Assembly: GCA_946699065.1 (NCBI GenBank)
Contig: CAMPDV010000229.1
Location: 372,001 to 436,000 of the forward strand
Length of the DNA: 64,000 nucleotides
Source: Loxodes magnus
Taxonomy: Eukaryota > Ciliophora > Karyorelictea > Loxodida > Loxodidae
Direction: 5' to 3'
Made by a program: the position numbers and the translations under genes. Numbering within the stretch: position 1 is the stretch's first letter; every line of letters starts with the position of its first letter. This document shows positions 23,725-37,879 of this stretch, one piece after another. The notes under the pieces are model-generated. The model saw nothing but the letters and a program-made list of their open reading frames with translations, had not been told where the DNA came from and searched no databases.

Positions 23725-26700
23725 ATGAAGCAAACTAGCTTAATCTTTTAGTTAAGTTTACTTCTAACTCTTATTCAAAACTTTCAAAGCCAGCTCATTA
23801 ACTTCTATGTCACCATTCCTGAAATTTCTAATCTTCTGGGATTAAATCACCCGAGCGGGTAAATAAATAACCCCTTTACTTCATTGTCGCAAACTATTTA
23901 TAGCTTACCTGAAGGAGCCGATGCTTAAATTTGAATATCTCCACATCAACATGATCTAGAATGCCTAGCAATAGACACTTGTAACGAATGTGATGTTTGT
24001 GAGATTTTAAGAGCTAATAATTAGAATAAAAAGGCAATGAAAATTATAATTTAAACATTTGACTGCTAAAATTATGAGTAGTATACAGCTATGTGCTTAA
24101 ATCCTTAAGACTAAGCATTCTTACTAGTAAAAGATCCTAACTTATATTTGAGTTTAAACGAAGACTCTCTTTGGTTAAAAAACATTACTATAAGTGGATA
24201 AATCTAAAATCAAGTATGCGATTAAAAGTAATGCACCTACAGTACATTCATTAGATCTAAAAAAGCTTTTATAGATCTTTATAAAGTAACTGTGCAAAAT
24301 TTCAATTTAGGCTCTTCAAATTTTTTTTCATTTACTTCAGGAGTAGCTTAATTTACTAATTTCACTTTGCTGAATATATTCACTTCATCAAGTGCTTTAA
24401 GTGTAAGAGATGCTGCTATTGATATTAAAAACTCCTATTTTATTGGAAATTCTGGTTCAGTTTTATACAGCTTACAAAGTATTTTGTACGTGACTTAATC
24501 AAGATTTCTTTACAATTAAGCATATCAAGGAAGCTGCATCCAATATGAATAAACAACTACAATCATTTCTGACTCCGTCTTTAAATTTAACCATGCAAAT
24601 GATAGAGGAGGGGCATTTTATGTTTCTAACTCAGATTCATATTTTATAGCCTCTACCTTTATTAATAATTTCGCATTTTTTTGGGGAGGAGTTGTAGAAT
24701 CAGTAGAATATTCAAATTGAACAATTTAAAGTTGCTAATTTATCTAGAATAAAGGATATTTTGGAGGAGTGCTAGACTTTGGTATAGATACAGTTAATCT
24801 AATAGATAATTGTGTCTTCTTAGAAAATGAAGCTGATTATGCTAGCTCATTTTCTTCTTATCAAGTTCTTATACATTAAATTTCAAACTCCATTTTCATC
24901 TCTAACAGAGCCATTCAGAATGGAGGGGGTATTTGATTTGAATACAACACCATAAATATATTATACAACCTTACATTTATTCAAAATGATGGATAATGAA
25001 AGGGAGGAGCTCTTTACATATCATCCTAGACTAACATAAACTCAATAGAAGACTCCATATTTTTGGAAAACAATGCTGAAAATGGAGGAGCAGTGAGCAT
25101 ACAAGATTAGTCAATTGTTTATTTGATGAAAAATTGCTACTTTAGTAATAATAACTCTACAGATGGAGGAGCTATACGTTTATACGATTAAGCTAAGAAC
25201 TCAGTTAACGACATAATGATAATTTAGAATTGTACCTTTATTAATAACCAAGCTGTTAACGGAGGCACTCTTATCTTTCTAAAAGCCATCGTCGAAATCT
25301 AGTCCATAAAAGTTAGAAATAGTAATGCCATTTATGGAGGAGCTCTAAAAGCAGAATTATCTGAAATAAACATAGTAAACTCAACCTTTATAAGCAGCAA
25401 ATCAACAGAAGGAGGTATTTTCCATATCAAATTTTCCGAGCTTAATATTTTCCAAGTAGTATGCAGATAAGGTGAAGCATTCAATAAGGGAGGAGTGAGT
25501 TTTTTGGACACTTCTAGTAGAATGATAGCAAAATAGAGTGATTTCAGCAAAAACTCTGCAAGTGAAGGATCGTTTATATATGTTTAGGACTCTTAATTTA
25601 TAATAGAAGATTGCTAGATTTTTAATAATAATGCTACGTCAACAGGTACAATCTACCTATAGACTTCATTCCTATAGAAAGCAAGTTAATTATAGAATGT
25701 AGAGATATTTGATAATGAAGCTTATGTTTCAACAATTTCAGTTTATAGAAGTAAATTAATATTAAATGAAGTGGTAAGTAGTAATAATAAGGCTAAAGTA
25801 CTTACTTCAGGTATTTTAGTTAGAAACTCAGAAGTTAAAATTTAGTTTTCAGTGTTTTAAAACTAAAGTACAAGAGAAGGGTTATTTATTCTCTGTGATT
25901 TCGAAGGTAAAGTTGAAATAAATAATTCTATCTTTGAAAATGGAGAGTGAGAGTAGGGAGGTTCTATACACTTAATTTAATCCGAACTGATTTTAAATTA
26001 AGTATAGCTTTAAAATATGACAAGCTAATAAGGAAGTGTAATTTAAGCATTCTCTTCTAAAATAAGAATCCAAAACTCGAACTTTAATAAGATTAATTCC
26101 GATTAGTTTTAAGGATCTATAGTTTACCTAAAAAACTCTGAAATGGTGACAGAAAATTGCTCTTTTAGTAACTACCTAAATACTGCCATTTACCAAGAAG
26201 CAAGCTCTTTAGTTGTAAGTTTCTCAAATTTTACAAGGGGAGTAAGTAAAGACTTTTATGGATCTGCAATTTATTCACTTAACTCTTAGATAAAGATGAT
26301 TAATTGCCAATGTTCAGCGATGTGAGCTTAATCAGGTGGATGCTTTAGCATAATAAATAAAAGACCTGAGAAAGAAAATGAATTTATAGGAAATATTTTC
26401 GAATATTGTGTTGCTTAAGAAAATGGGGGAGTTGGTTACTGCTAAAATAGTAAGATAAAATTTTTAGAAAACAGATTTGAAAATAATAGAATAGAAGGTA
26501 ATAAATAGTAGGTTTCAAAAGGAGGAGCTTTAAGACTTACGTGTGATAAAGACTTGATTTGTGAATATTTAGTTGAAAATAATTATTTTATAAACAACTA
26601 AATAGTGACTGAAATAAGTGAAGGAGGAGCTATTTCATTTTAGGGAGCATTGATTACTCTAATTCCTAATGTTTGAAGTAAAGAAATTTGTTCTTTGTTT

Positions 26701-29469
26701 TAGAATAATAAAGCTTATTATGGAAGTAATTTAGCTTCGTTTGGTTACAAATATAGTAATAATTCAATTACTGACGTTCTATCTCACTGTTACGAAAATA
26801 TTACTAGCAGAAAATGCCTTAATAATATTCCTGGTTTTCCAGTTTCCTAGTTCTAAATTTAAATAGTTGATATATATGGATAGATTGTAAAAAGTGATTC
26901 TACTTCTATTATTCAAGTTTTTTCAGATGAAGCTGAGCTAGCAGGAAAAAATAGATTTTAAGCTAATTAAGGAACTTTTGATATTTAAGATATCATCATC
27001 AAAGCTAAGTCTGGAGATCTAGTTCATGTATAGTTAGAATCAAATGCAATAGACCAAAAAAATCTATTTTACGATCAAAATATGACTAATAAAATGCAAA
27101 TAGAATTTACTATTTAGCCATGCTTGGAGGGATAAATTCTCATAGATGGAAATTTATGTCAAAACTGCTTTTATGGACAATATTCTCTGAATCAGAAAGA
27201 TCAATCTTGCAAGGAATGTATGTAAGGAGCAAGATGTTATGGTGGTAATTTAATAGCTCCAGAATAAGGTTACTGAAGAGAATCTATAAGCTCAGATTTT
27301 ATTCACAAATGTCCTACTACAGAAGCATGTTTAGGTACCTATGCAAATAAAAGCTGATTAAAAATATATTTTGCGAGTTCTAACGAAAAAGAAAGAATAA
27401 ACTTGTTAAATGAAATAAATTGGAATGGAAGATGTGAAAAAGGATACAAAGGAGTTTTATGTGATGTTTGCGAAGAAAATTGAGCAAAGGATGATTTTAA
27501 TAAATGTGTAAAATGCTAAAGTAAAAAATCATCTATTCTAGTTGCCTTTCTTTTCTTAATAGTCTTTGTTGCTTATATACTGTTCATAGTGAAAAAAACT
27601 TTAAAATAATCATAAAGCTCTTATTTTGGTGTTTATTTCAAAGTATTAGCAAACCACATGCAATACTCCATGCTTATTAAAAATTTTAAATTCGATTGAT
27701 CGGAAAACATTACAGAGTTATTCAAATTTAATTAAGGATATCTCATTGCTACTTCCACCACTATAAAAATGGATTGTATTTTAAATGAAGAAGGAGAATA
27801 ATAATATTACAATAAAGTATCTAGAACTATGATTTTCCCTTTTGTCATTTGAATAATTACTGTTCTGGCATTATTTTTATGATCTTTGGCAAGAAGAAAA
27901 CCTTTTAATAAACCAGTTGCTGTTAGTATAATTACAATCTCCTTCTTTCAATCTTATACTAACTTGATTCAAACTATTTTTAACTCCTTAAGTTGCCACC
28001 ATATTTCAGAAGAGACTTCTGTATTGAATTCTTATACTGATATCAAGTGCTGATAAGGATCTCATAGACAATTTGTATTAACTTAGTCTTTACCAGCATT
28101 TTTAGTTTATGGAGTTTTTATTCCTTTCTTAGCATTCTTATATCTCTATAAGAATAGGAAAATTATTTAAAGCTATAAAATAAAATCCAAGTTAGGGTTT
28201 TTAACAAACGGATATTAAGATAAATTCTATTACTGAGAGTTCTTTAAGATGTAGCAGAAGCAAGTGATTTCATCTGTTCTAGTATTTTTGTAGAACTACT
28301 CTATAATTTTTTAATTTTGATGCCTTATTTTAATAATGTTAATCTGTGTTTCCTGCTAAATTAAGTTTTAGCCTTATATAAAGAAAGATCTGAACTTCCT
28401 AGAAATAAACTACTTACTAGTTTCATCTTTCATTCTATACACTGGAATCTATTTTAATTCTGGAGAAAGAAGATTTTTAATAGATTTAGGCCTTTTCGTG
28501 TTGCTTGTGATAGCAAAAGGATAGTTTATGATACTTTGGTTAAGATAAATAACTTTTGAGATAGGATACTCAGTATAAAACAAAACTATTTAGAAAATAT
28601 TTAGTTTATGCCTTTCTAATAGGAAAGTTAATCTACTTGAGACTATTACTAAAATGGAAATTAACTCAACAAAATCCTCATTGAAACATTGGAGTCTAAT
28701 TCAGAAAATTAAAACTAAAATATATAGATTTTTTAATAAAAACATCAAAAGAGATTCAGAATTTGAAGAAGATAGTTTAAGCTATTTGTCTTTAGAAAAC
28801 AAGCACAGCAAAAGACTTTATCAGCATTTTGAAAATAAGTAAATAATTCCTTTACTTAAGTAAATTGATCTGTCTCTTCTAAAAGGTTCTAAATTAAATG
28901 ATCTTTATATTTTAAGCTGTTATAGTTTTCATTAATCTTGAAGAAAATACTGAAATGACCGTATTCAAGCTTTTCTATAGGAATATGAAAGCTTCTAAGT
29001 TTTATTACATTTATATGAGACCGAAGAAGCTAAGGTTAATGATTTTTCCTTTTCATTAAATACCATTCAAGAAGCTTAAATCACCCAGTAAGCTGAACCA
29101 AAAGAAATTTAAGTCATATCAAAATTCAGCAATTAATTAAATAAGCAACAGCAAATGGAAGTAGACGGAATATCCTCCAAAAAAAATTAGACATAATATG
29201 TTCAATACTAAAAGGTACTGGCTGAAGAACTAACGGAAGATTAACTTTGTTATGTCAAATATCCTTAAACCTCTACCCTTAGAAAAAATAAAGATTTGCT
29301 AAAAATTTAAGATTTCTAAGAATAAGAAATTGAAGATAATGGTATAAGTTCTTTTGAGAGAAATTGAACATAAGACATACAAAAGAGCGAATTCAAGGAT
29401 TAAAGTATCTCTTTCTAACTTACTCCTTCAAACGATTTTGAAAATACCTTAGCAGACAAAAAAAAATGA
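23725..29469 (+). CDS. surface protein B: beta-helix repeats plus seven-helix membrane domain
   Basis: Intact in one frame: ATG 23725, 1914 codons, TGA stop 29467-29469 after a Lys run. Residues 1-24 form a signal peptide (MKQTSLIFQLSLLLTLIQNF). A CNECDVCEIL Cys cluster lies near residue 90, then Gly-Gly-rich beta-helix repeats to about 1080. A Cys-rich module runs about 1132-1265 (DGNLCQNCFYGQYS, ending CDVCEENWAKDDFNKCVKC). About seven hydrophobic helices span residues 1268-1607, for example SILVAFLFLIVFVAYILFIV. A Gln/Glu/Ser-rich, probably cytosolic tail of about 300 residues ends the protein. About 85 bases upstream of the ATG resemble the same region of gene A; downstream sequence differs at once after the TGA, which supports TGA as terminator. 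It is a member of the large ciliate family of pectin-lyase-fold membrane proteins; function unknown. Confidence 0.92.
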
Positions 29470-32400
29470 CTTTAAAATTAACAATTCTTTCTTTCAATGT
29501 TAAACAAAAACTTTTTATTTTAAAGCATGTCACTATCAATAGCTGCTTCTTTCGCTCATAAAAGAAATATAGATAAAATTATTAAAAATAGATGAATGAA
29601 ATGAAATATTTAAACATTTATCTAATAACTAACTAAAGAAAAAACAATAAAAATTAAGTCTTTATAATTTAAAATTAAGCTAGGATGGAAAGCTTTGGAA
29701 ACTTAATGTAAATTTTAATTTAAAGATTAAAGATATAAAGTTATTTATAATAATTGATTTCAGCAAGCATTAAATTTAAAAACAGCTATAATTTAAATAT
29801 TTTATTTAAATAAATAAATCCCTTATTAAAGGCATATCAAATAACTCTAGCTATTTTTTATATAAGAGAAAAAAGTAAATAATACTGAGAATGTTTATTG
29901 ATTTTAGGTTTTGTTTGCTAAAATGAAGGAAAATAAATTTAAAGCATATTAATAAAATAATAGATTGATATGATTTATCATTAAATTAATTTCTATTTTT
30001 ACACTTCTTAAAGATATTTTTCTTAATGTTTTTAGAATTTATTTAGTTTAAGTAATTATCTTTATAGATTAATTGCTAAGATAAGAGGCTATTAAATTGC
30101 TTGCTTTATTTTAGAGAAATTTAAAAATTTGAAGACTACCTAGCTTGTATAATAAATGTAATTAATAAAGCTTTTGCATACTACAAAAAGGAATTATAAT
30201 AAATTATTATCTAAAAATTATTTAGTTTAAGCAAGCTATTATTAAGAGTAATTACCTTTATTAAAGCTCTTTCTTTATTTACAAACTTTTGCAAAACGCT
30301 TAGTTTACTCAGAAGATCTTATTAAAGAAAAGATTGATAAGTCTCTATATCAGCTAAATATAATTAGGTAATTATTATATAGGAAGCAACTTATTTGTTC
30401 TAGTGCTTGAATTAAAGAATTATTTTATAATTCTTAGTAGTATAAGATTCTTACATCCCTTTTCTATTTTATTCTTTACTTTTAAATAAGTTCTTCTAAA
30501 TCATTTATAAATTTATCTATAGCAAACTATTCAAACTTCTTTAAATTTATTGTTTATTTACATAGAACATATAATCTTTGAGAAATTTCCTATTTAGTAT
30601 ATTTAAGTAGGAAAGCTTGATAGTTCAAGTTCTTAAATCAAAAATAATCCCTTTAAGTAAAAAATATTTATAATATACTAATGAAATGAGAATTCTAAAG
30701 TCTTCATTCTACTAATCTTTTTAGCAGTTCTTCTTAAATTTGTTTAATATAAAGATTATAAAGAACATTTTTTATCTGACTAAGGAATTTATTTCATAAT
30801 TTGTCTGTTTGTGTCTTTTAAAAATATATGTATAAAACCTTATTAATAAAAGTAAGCAGCATCTATACTTGTATGAAGAGTATTAATGATAATCATTTAA
30901 ATAAGTTTTAAATAATTTATTATCATGCTTAGCTTTTATTTATTTAAGTTAAATTTGTTATAACAAAATTGTAAAAGAAAAGCATATTTATAAATTTCAT
31001 TGTTTATACAATTATTAATTGATAGCCAATTCCTTTGATTTATAAAGTCTATGCTTAATTTTAAAATGATTATAGGAATATTAATAATTTTAATCTTTCA
31101 TTTGTTTTATTTAGGTAATTATAAGATTAAAGCTTATAATAATTTTTGCTCTTTAATCTAAGTTAAGTCTATGTAAAATATAGCAGCAATTTATTATCCT
31201 AGTTACTCTCTTAGTTGTCTTAATTGATATTAATTTATTACATAGGAATTTTATTAATTATAATATTTTTAGAAGCATTTTATGAATTTTAATTTGATTT
31301 TATGGTTTCTAAGTTTCTAGGATATATTTAAATTAGATTTGAAAGCTTTTTGAAGAATAATTTAATTTGAATGCTTATTTACTTATTTATCTATAACTAT
31401 ATACTATTAATTTCTATTAAGCAAGTTGCTCCTACTCTTATTACAAATTATTGGCATTTCAGTGCTATTATTAATAAAGTAATTTTACTTAGATTAGTAA
31501 CTGGGTATAGTTATTGCTTATGCTATATCATTCATTCTATTTAGCTATAATATATAAATAAAAGAGATAAAAGAAACTATAGAAACTAAATATTAAAGTA
31601 TTAAGATTCCATAATTGTTTTTATTCCTAAAGGTTATATCTCTTTCCTTAATGCTATAACTATTAATTTCCTTTATAGTAATTACACACAAACATCTTCT
31701 ATATATTTTAGGGTATAAGTTCTTTTATTAGCTAAAACATATATACTCTTACTTACTATTCCCAAAATCTTTATACATAATTAAATTTTATCATTTGATC
31801 ACAAAAATTAGAATAGCTTTGATATAGTAATTATAATTTAGTTTTGAAGATAGTAATTTCAAGCACTAATCCTTTATTCATTTTATTAATAACTTTAAGA
31901 GAAAATTTTTCGTTTGATATATAACTAAAGCACTAAATATTAATATGAATATTAGTTTAAATAAACTGACTAGTGCTCTAATTAAAAAGAATTTAGCAAA
32001 GCTTATCTGATACTCTACTATTTTTAAATTTAAAATTATATAATTTTGTCTCTACATAATTCTAAATGGTTGCTAGTAATTAAAAAAGTGCACATTGAAA
32101 TTTATAAATGATTATAACTATAAACTTGCTAATTTGACTCTGATGACTAAATCAAGATTGTATAACATGGAGAAAGCATTTTTTAATTTTATTAGCTGGA
32201 CTTATTAATATCTACTCTATCATTATTGCAGGTACTTACTATACTCTGGTATATTAGTAAATGTCTTAGGGTTCTTAGAAAAATAACCAAGACTAGCTTA
32301 GTACTATTATCTTATTTAGCATTTTATAAATTTCCCATAAAAGCCAGATGTATCGTTAAGTTTATATAGTAACTATAAAATTGCGAAAAAGGAAATGCTT

Positions 32401-35295
32401 AGATAACTTAAAGTGACTAAAGAATAAAAAGCTATATTTAAATTACAAGCTGAGTATACTAAAAGAATAATGAATATAACTATTATTTAGATGTCTAAAA
32501 TGATAGATACAATGCATAAGAAATATTATAATTATGAACTTATTTAATATTCTATTCTTTATTCCTTATTTTCATAACATTTAGCATCTAATCTTGTTAA
32601 GCAAGGATTTTAATAATTTATCTTAAATTATTTCTTCTTTTCTCGCTTAGATTATATCAAAGCAATAAAGAAAGTTTATCTAAAAGAAAATTGGATATAT
32701 ATCTAAAACTCAATTTATAGATTAAATGTTTCTTACTATAATTATATTTAATTGTGCTATAATTGTAGATAATTAAATACAATTATATATTTGAATAGCT
32801 TTAATTTGCTTTATCATAAATAAATATCAAAGAAAACAAATCATCACTTTTCGTCAAATGCATGGTTTTTAAACTTATTATTGATTCTTAAATTTTGAAT
32901 AATTGACTTATTTTTCAATCCTATTCTAACTTAAATTGCTTTACGATTAATGCATTTAAAACATTTATTGATGCAATATTTGAATACAAATAGATGGAAT
33001 GTATAAGTAGATGAACTATTGCATAAGAATAAAATATCAATAAATAAAATGAATGTTTAGTATTATTTCTAATTATAAGCATTAATAGCTTGTCCTACCT
33101 TCTCTCAGTTTTTCATTTGAAACTTTTCAGAAACTATTTTATTATAATGTATTATACTAAGTCTATTTCGTCTGTATTTATGCGAGCTTAATAAAATTTA
33201 TTCTTTATCTTCTTTAAATTTTCATTGATTACTATATATAATTTTGAGATAACGATTTATAATAAATTGCTAATAGTTGTATAAATTGTAAGCTTAGGTA
33301 GTAGATGCTTCTAAATTAATTAGTAAATAGTAATTAATAACCCTTACATTTATTAACTTTTTTTATATTTCATAACTTGATATTCTCAACAATTTCAAAG
33401 TTTAGAAGTTATTATAATAAAGTGTTAAATAATTTGTTAGCTTGCTTACTTTTTATACTACGTTTGCTAAACAAATTAGATTTATAAAAGTGTCTGGATA
33501 AGCTCATTTTAACATTCGATTACAACTAAGCTAAAGAGTTGCTAACTTATTTATATTCGTTTCTTTAGATTTATAAAGCAATTCTTTAGTATCCTAATTT
33601 GTTATATAGGTATATTTTGATAATATTACCTTAACTTTAAAGAGAAAATAGAATATTCCTTCAATTAAAATCAGAGTGATTACCTATAGATAAGCTTGGT
33701 AAATTGTTATATATCAACTTATATTAAATAGTTAAATAGCTAAATAAATGATAGCTATATTCTCATAGTCAACTATCACCAATATATAAGAATGCTATAT
33801 TTAAGCTTAAGCAGTCTCAAGAAAATATTGCCTATTTTAAGTCAATCTTACATGCTAATGTTTTGAATCTATATAATCTTCTCAGTCGTAGTACTTGTCT
33901 GGGAATTAGATAAGTCATAAGATTCTAAATAGAGTTTAAAGGATTTAGGATATAAAGATAATTAATTAATGAAAATCTAAGGTAAATAGATATAGAAATG
34001 ATTAAGCTATAAGTAGCTGTATAAGCATCTTATTATTCTTAGGAAATTTATATAATTAGAATAACTAACTAACTTAATAAAATTGATGAGGTAAATAATT
34101 TAGTTAATTAAGCTAAATGTATTTACATTTATGCAATTTAAGAATTAGAAATAAAACAGGAAATGTAAGTAAGCCTTTATTGTAAACTTAGGAAAAAGCA
34201 AATTTAAATCATCTTAGTAAATTAAAAGAGGAATTAGAATATCTATTTTTTATATTATAGATAGCAATATAATAAATCAATATCCATAATATTAAAGAAA
34301 AACAATAGGTAGCATAAATAAATTATTTTATAGTAGTTATTATTTCATGTAGCAAGAAGAAAAATTAGATTTAAGAATTTAGTTATGAGACTATAAAAAT
34401 AAATTATGGCCTTTTCCTTTTATTTGCCTAATAAGACAAATTTATGATAAATAACTTAAGGAAAGTAAATGAAATAATATCATAAAAATTAATAAATTGA
34501 AACTTATAGAAAAACTAAAAGATTGTTAATTAAATTACAGGGTTTGCTAATTTTAATTAAGTATATAAGAAAGTTAATCTTGCAATAGCTTTTAAAGAAA
34601 TTAAATATTTAACCAAATATAAAAATAAAAATACGCTATAGTCAACAAAAGATTAAATCAATTAGGAAAAAAGTCTAAGTGGACAATATGGAATAAAATT
34701 TAACTATAATTTAATAATAAAAATCAAGAGTAAAAATTTAAAAAAGAATAATATTTAAAAATAACTTAATTAAAAAACTAAAAATTATTATAATTAGAAA
34801 AATATAATATAGTATAAATTTATCAAAAAGGATTTATGTCTCTAATCTACTAACTATAATATTAAGCTAAAGAATAACTGAGTAATTTAATATTTTCATA
34901 TTAGGATTTATATGGATTTATAAAAATTATTTAAAATGAAATTAAAAAGAGTAAATTTTTTTATTTTTGATTAAGGAAATGTTAAAATTGCTTAAAAATA
35001 AATTGTTAGCTTTAAATTTTTTTTAAAAAGCATATAAAAGTTTTATTTTTATTATTCTATTAATTTTTAAATAGAGTTGCTATTTCAATAAAAATTGATA
35101 TTTGACTGCTCTATTACAATTATACACCTATTTTACTGATCTCCATTTTTTTAAAGGTTACGCTAATAATATTTACCATGCAAAGCTTAAATCTAAATTT
35201 TTCTCTCCTGATTTTAATTTCTTCAAAGTTCTTAATTTTTAACTTATCAATATTTTATTAATCTAAGATATAATAACAAAATGTTATATTATATT
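29470..35295. other. long AT-rich block downstream of gene B
   Basis: About 5.8 kb with no recognisable gene or repeat. From 29700 to about 34500 it has few homopolymer runs and intermediate GC, like 19600-23700; from about 34600 it turns poly-A/T-rich. Some plus-strand stretches read as protein-like (for example FTINAFKTFIDAIFEYKQME near 32940-33000), but competing frames do too. No tRNA, rRNA or mobile element seen. Confidence 0.3.
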
Positions 35296-35299
35296 ATAA

Positions 35300-35715
35300 T
35301 ATGGATGTGTGCTGCGGTCAGGAGAAATAGTAAGTAATTTGGTGCAGTATACTGCATCGCGAGTAATCTCAAACTAGATGCCACTATGGAGAAGGGTGGT
35401 CTAGCTTGGAAGAGATAAGCCTAACTTGCCCGAAGGTTCTCGCTAGCAATATGAACGTTTTACTGACGCGATGTTAATGTCTTAACTACTAATTCTTGTT
35501 TGGATATTATTCAAGAAGACTGGAGCATTTAGTTCAAGATTAGAGAATAATCTTTTTAATAAGTAGATTCTCCATTTGGAGAAACTGACGTGTCTCGTTG
35601 GACTATTAGAACTTTAACAAGAGAATGAGAACACTATTTTAATATTAAATATTAATATTAAAAGAGCTACGTGCCAAAGAGGTGCTACACGCTGTATAAT
35701 CAAATTTATTATCTT
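35300..35715 (+). mobile_element. SINE-like element, common-tail family
   Basis: Sister of the 13640 element. The head GGTCAGGAGAAATAG is followed by a perfect palindrome TGCAGTATACTGCA at 35343-35356 and the string GCGAGTAATCTC. A possible B box GGTTCTCGCTAGC lies about 100 bases on. The tail has GTGCCAAAGAGGTGCTACAC and ends CAAATTTATTATC. Non-coding, GC-richer than its surroundings. Probably mobilised by a LINE with a matching tail, which is not in the window. Confidence 0.55.
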
Positions 35716-35849
35716 TAATTTTCTTATAAAGTACATTTTTATTTTATTTTAATATCCTCATTTATTGGAATGACAGAAATCTTAAAATTTCATTTTATCT
35801 ATTTAAAATAAATTTTTTAATAATTATTTTAACGTCAAATATTTTAGAA

Positions 35850-36700
35850 AAAATTAATCTCAAGTTGGGTTTCTTTCTTAAAATGCCTCTTTAAATTTAA
35901 CAGGGAGTTTCTGCTGGTCAATTTCTGCAAATAGAAACTAATATGAGCAATTAATGCATATTCCATAATAATTGATTTCAAAATTCTACTAAGGTCGAAT
36001 GATCTTCAGTCGCGTTCCCTTATATCTTTATATCCAAATATGTACTTCTCATAGGTTAGAGATCTAAGCAAATAATTATAAATCTTATTCTCTCTTTTCT
36101 TTTAGTTATTTTAAAATGTTGTATTAAAAGGAATTTTGGCTATTTGTTAATTAATTTTTCAAAGAATACAAAAACTTAGAATTAAAGTTATTGATTCTTT
36201 TAAGTTAATACAAATATTTTACCTTTTCTTTAGGAATATATAGATCTAAGATTATGCCAAAATTTTGGCTTGCTTATGAGCTTAGGAATTTAGTACTCCA
36301 AAAGTTATTAAAAACAATATATAAGTTCCTCACGGGAAGCTATGTTTGATGATTTATCTTACTCGTTTAATCTGTAGGTATTGGTAAGACACCCTCGACT
36401 CTGCAATCCAACTCAGACTTTGCGAAAGGTTAAAATCCAATCATCCTTATAGAAGCCTTATCTTTCCGGAATAATTTATAGGCAAATCATCTCGCAAAAA
36501 AATACAAAGGGTATAATAAGCCAAATCAATAGCTTGATTTTAGGTTCCTTATATAATTTTCCTTCGGAATCATATTTAATTATTAAGGAATAGAAAGAGT
36601 TAAATCTTTATTTGATATCTTTAATTTATAAAAAGCCAATTTTTCTTCTTTATATTACCCAAGATAAATTTATTTCCATTAACTGTCTATCAAAAGTTGA
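35850..36700 (+). CDS. unrecognised coding candidate with a membrane-like segment
   Basis: One plus-strand frame reads about 280 residues of mixed composition. It includes CWSISANRNQYEQLMHIPQQ near 35910, a hydrophobic stretch YVWWFILLVQSVGIGKT near 36340-36390, then STLQSNSDFAKG. This island is richer in GC (36300-36560) than its flanks. GIGKT resembles a P-loop end but lacks the upstream Gly spacing, so I do not call an NTPase. No start codon is secure and no paralog is present. Confidence 0.25.
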
Positions 36701-37879
36701 ATAATTTAAAATAAAATAAGATTATAATATGAAAATTTATATATCTATGCAAATAATGATGCTTATTAATAAGATTATTTTCAATAAATACTAAGATATC
36801 TCACTACTATAAAATGTGTACTTTTGCTTGTATTTAAGTTGAAAATATCTTAAAAATAAATAACATAATTTAATCTTAAACTCAAGAATTAGAGTAAAGT
36901 AATTAAAAGTTAAAGGAATTAAAATACCATATAACTAACTATTGAAATATGACTAGACATATATCTTTAATTAAGCATATCAATATAAAATTAATTATAG
37001 CTTTTATTTCCAATCCCAGTTTATTAAGCTATTTTGGGTTAATTTTTTGTAAAAAAGCCTAGTAAATTCCTCTAGTATATTTGTAAAAGACTTAGTTAAT
37101 AAATAAAATTTTTATAATACTACATTAAATAGAATTATATAATCTAAATTAAAGCCTAACTTAAATTAATTTAAAACTAGTATAATATAAAAGTATTTAA
37201 CAAGTATCATACTTCATATATCTAATATATATTAATTCTATTTATAGCTTTATCAGTTATAATCTTATACATTTTATTATTAGTCTATTAATTTAAAATT
37301 GATATCAGAAAATGAATATAATTAAACAGTTAATAAAATAATAAATGACACTTTGGAAATACTTTACTCTTATATTAATTTATACTATCTAAAAATTAAT
37401 TTTTATTATAATTAGTTTAAGCGACTAAATGTTATTTTTAACTATCTCTTTTCCTAGAATTCATTATAGTTTATTAATAAAAAACATAAAAAAGAAGAGT
37501 AAACTAATAATGATTTATATATAAGAGTAAAAAGTTAGAATTTAAGTAATAAGAGATTCAATTTAAATAATTATACAAATAAAAATAGATAAAATCATAA
37601 TAAAAAGATATAAATATTATTAAAATGTAGGATTATTATAGACTATCTATTTTTAATTTAACTTTTTATTTATAATTAATATTCTAAGCATTAGATATAA
37701 TTAATATTTGTAGTATTAATGATGCTATTTAAAATTAAAATAATAATATAATATTATAATATTATAATATGATATCCAAAGAATATAATTTTATATTAGC
37801 TTTATTATATTAAATATATATTTTAAGACTAATTATTAAATTATACATTAAAGAAATATTATATATATTATTTAATATA
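36701..37879. other. AT-rich spacer
   Basis: Very AT-rich, with repeated TATAATATTATAATAT strings near 37740-37770 just before the next SINE-like element. No gene recognised. Confidence 0.5.

Noticed and set aside
36370-36400. GIGKT string as an ATPase P-loop
   Set aside because: The required upstream Gly and spacing are absent, and there is no Walker B partner.
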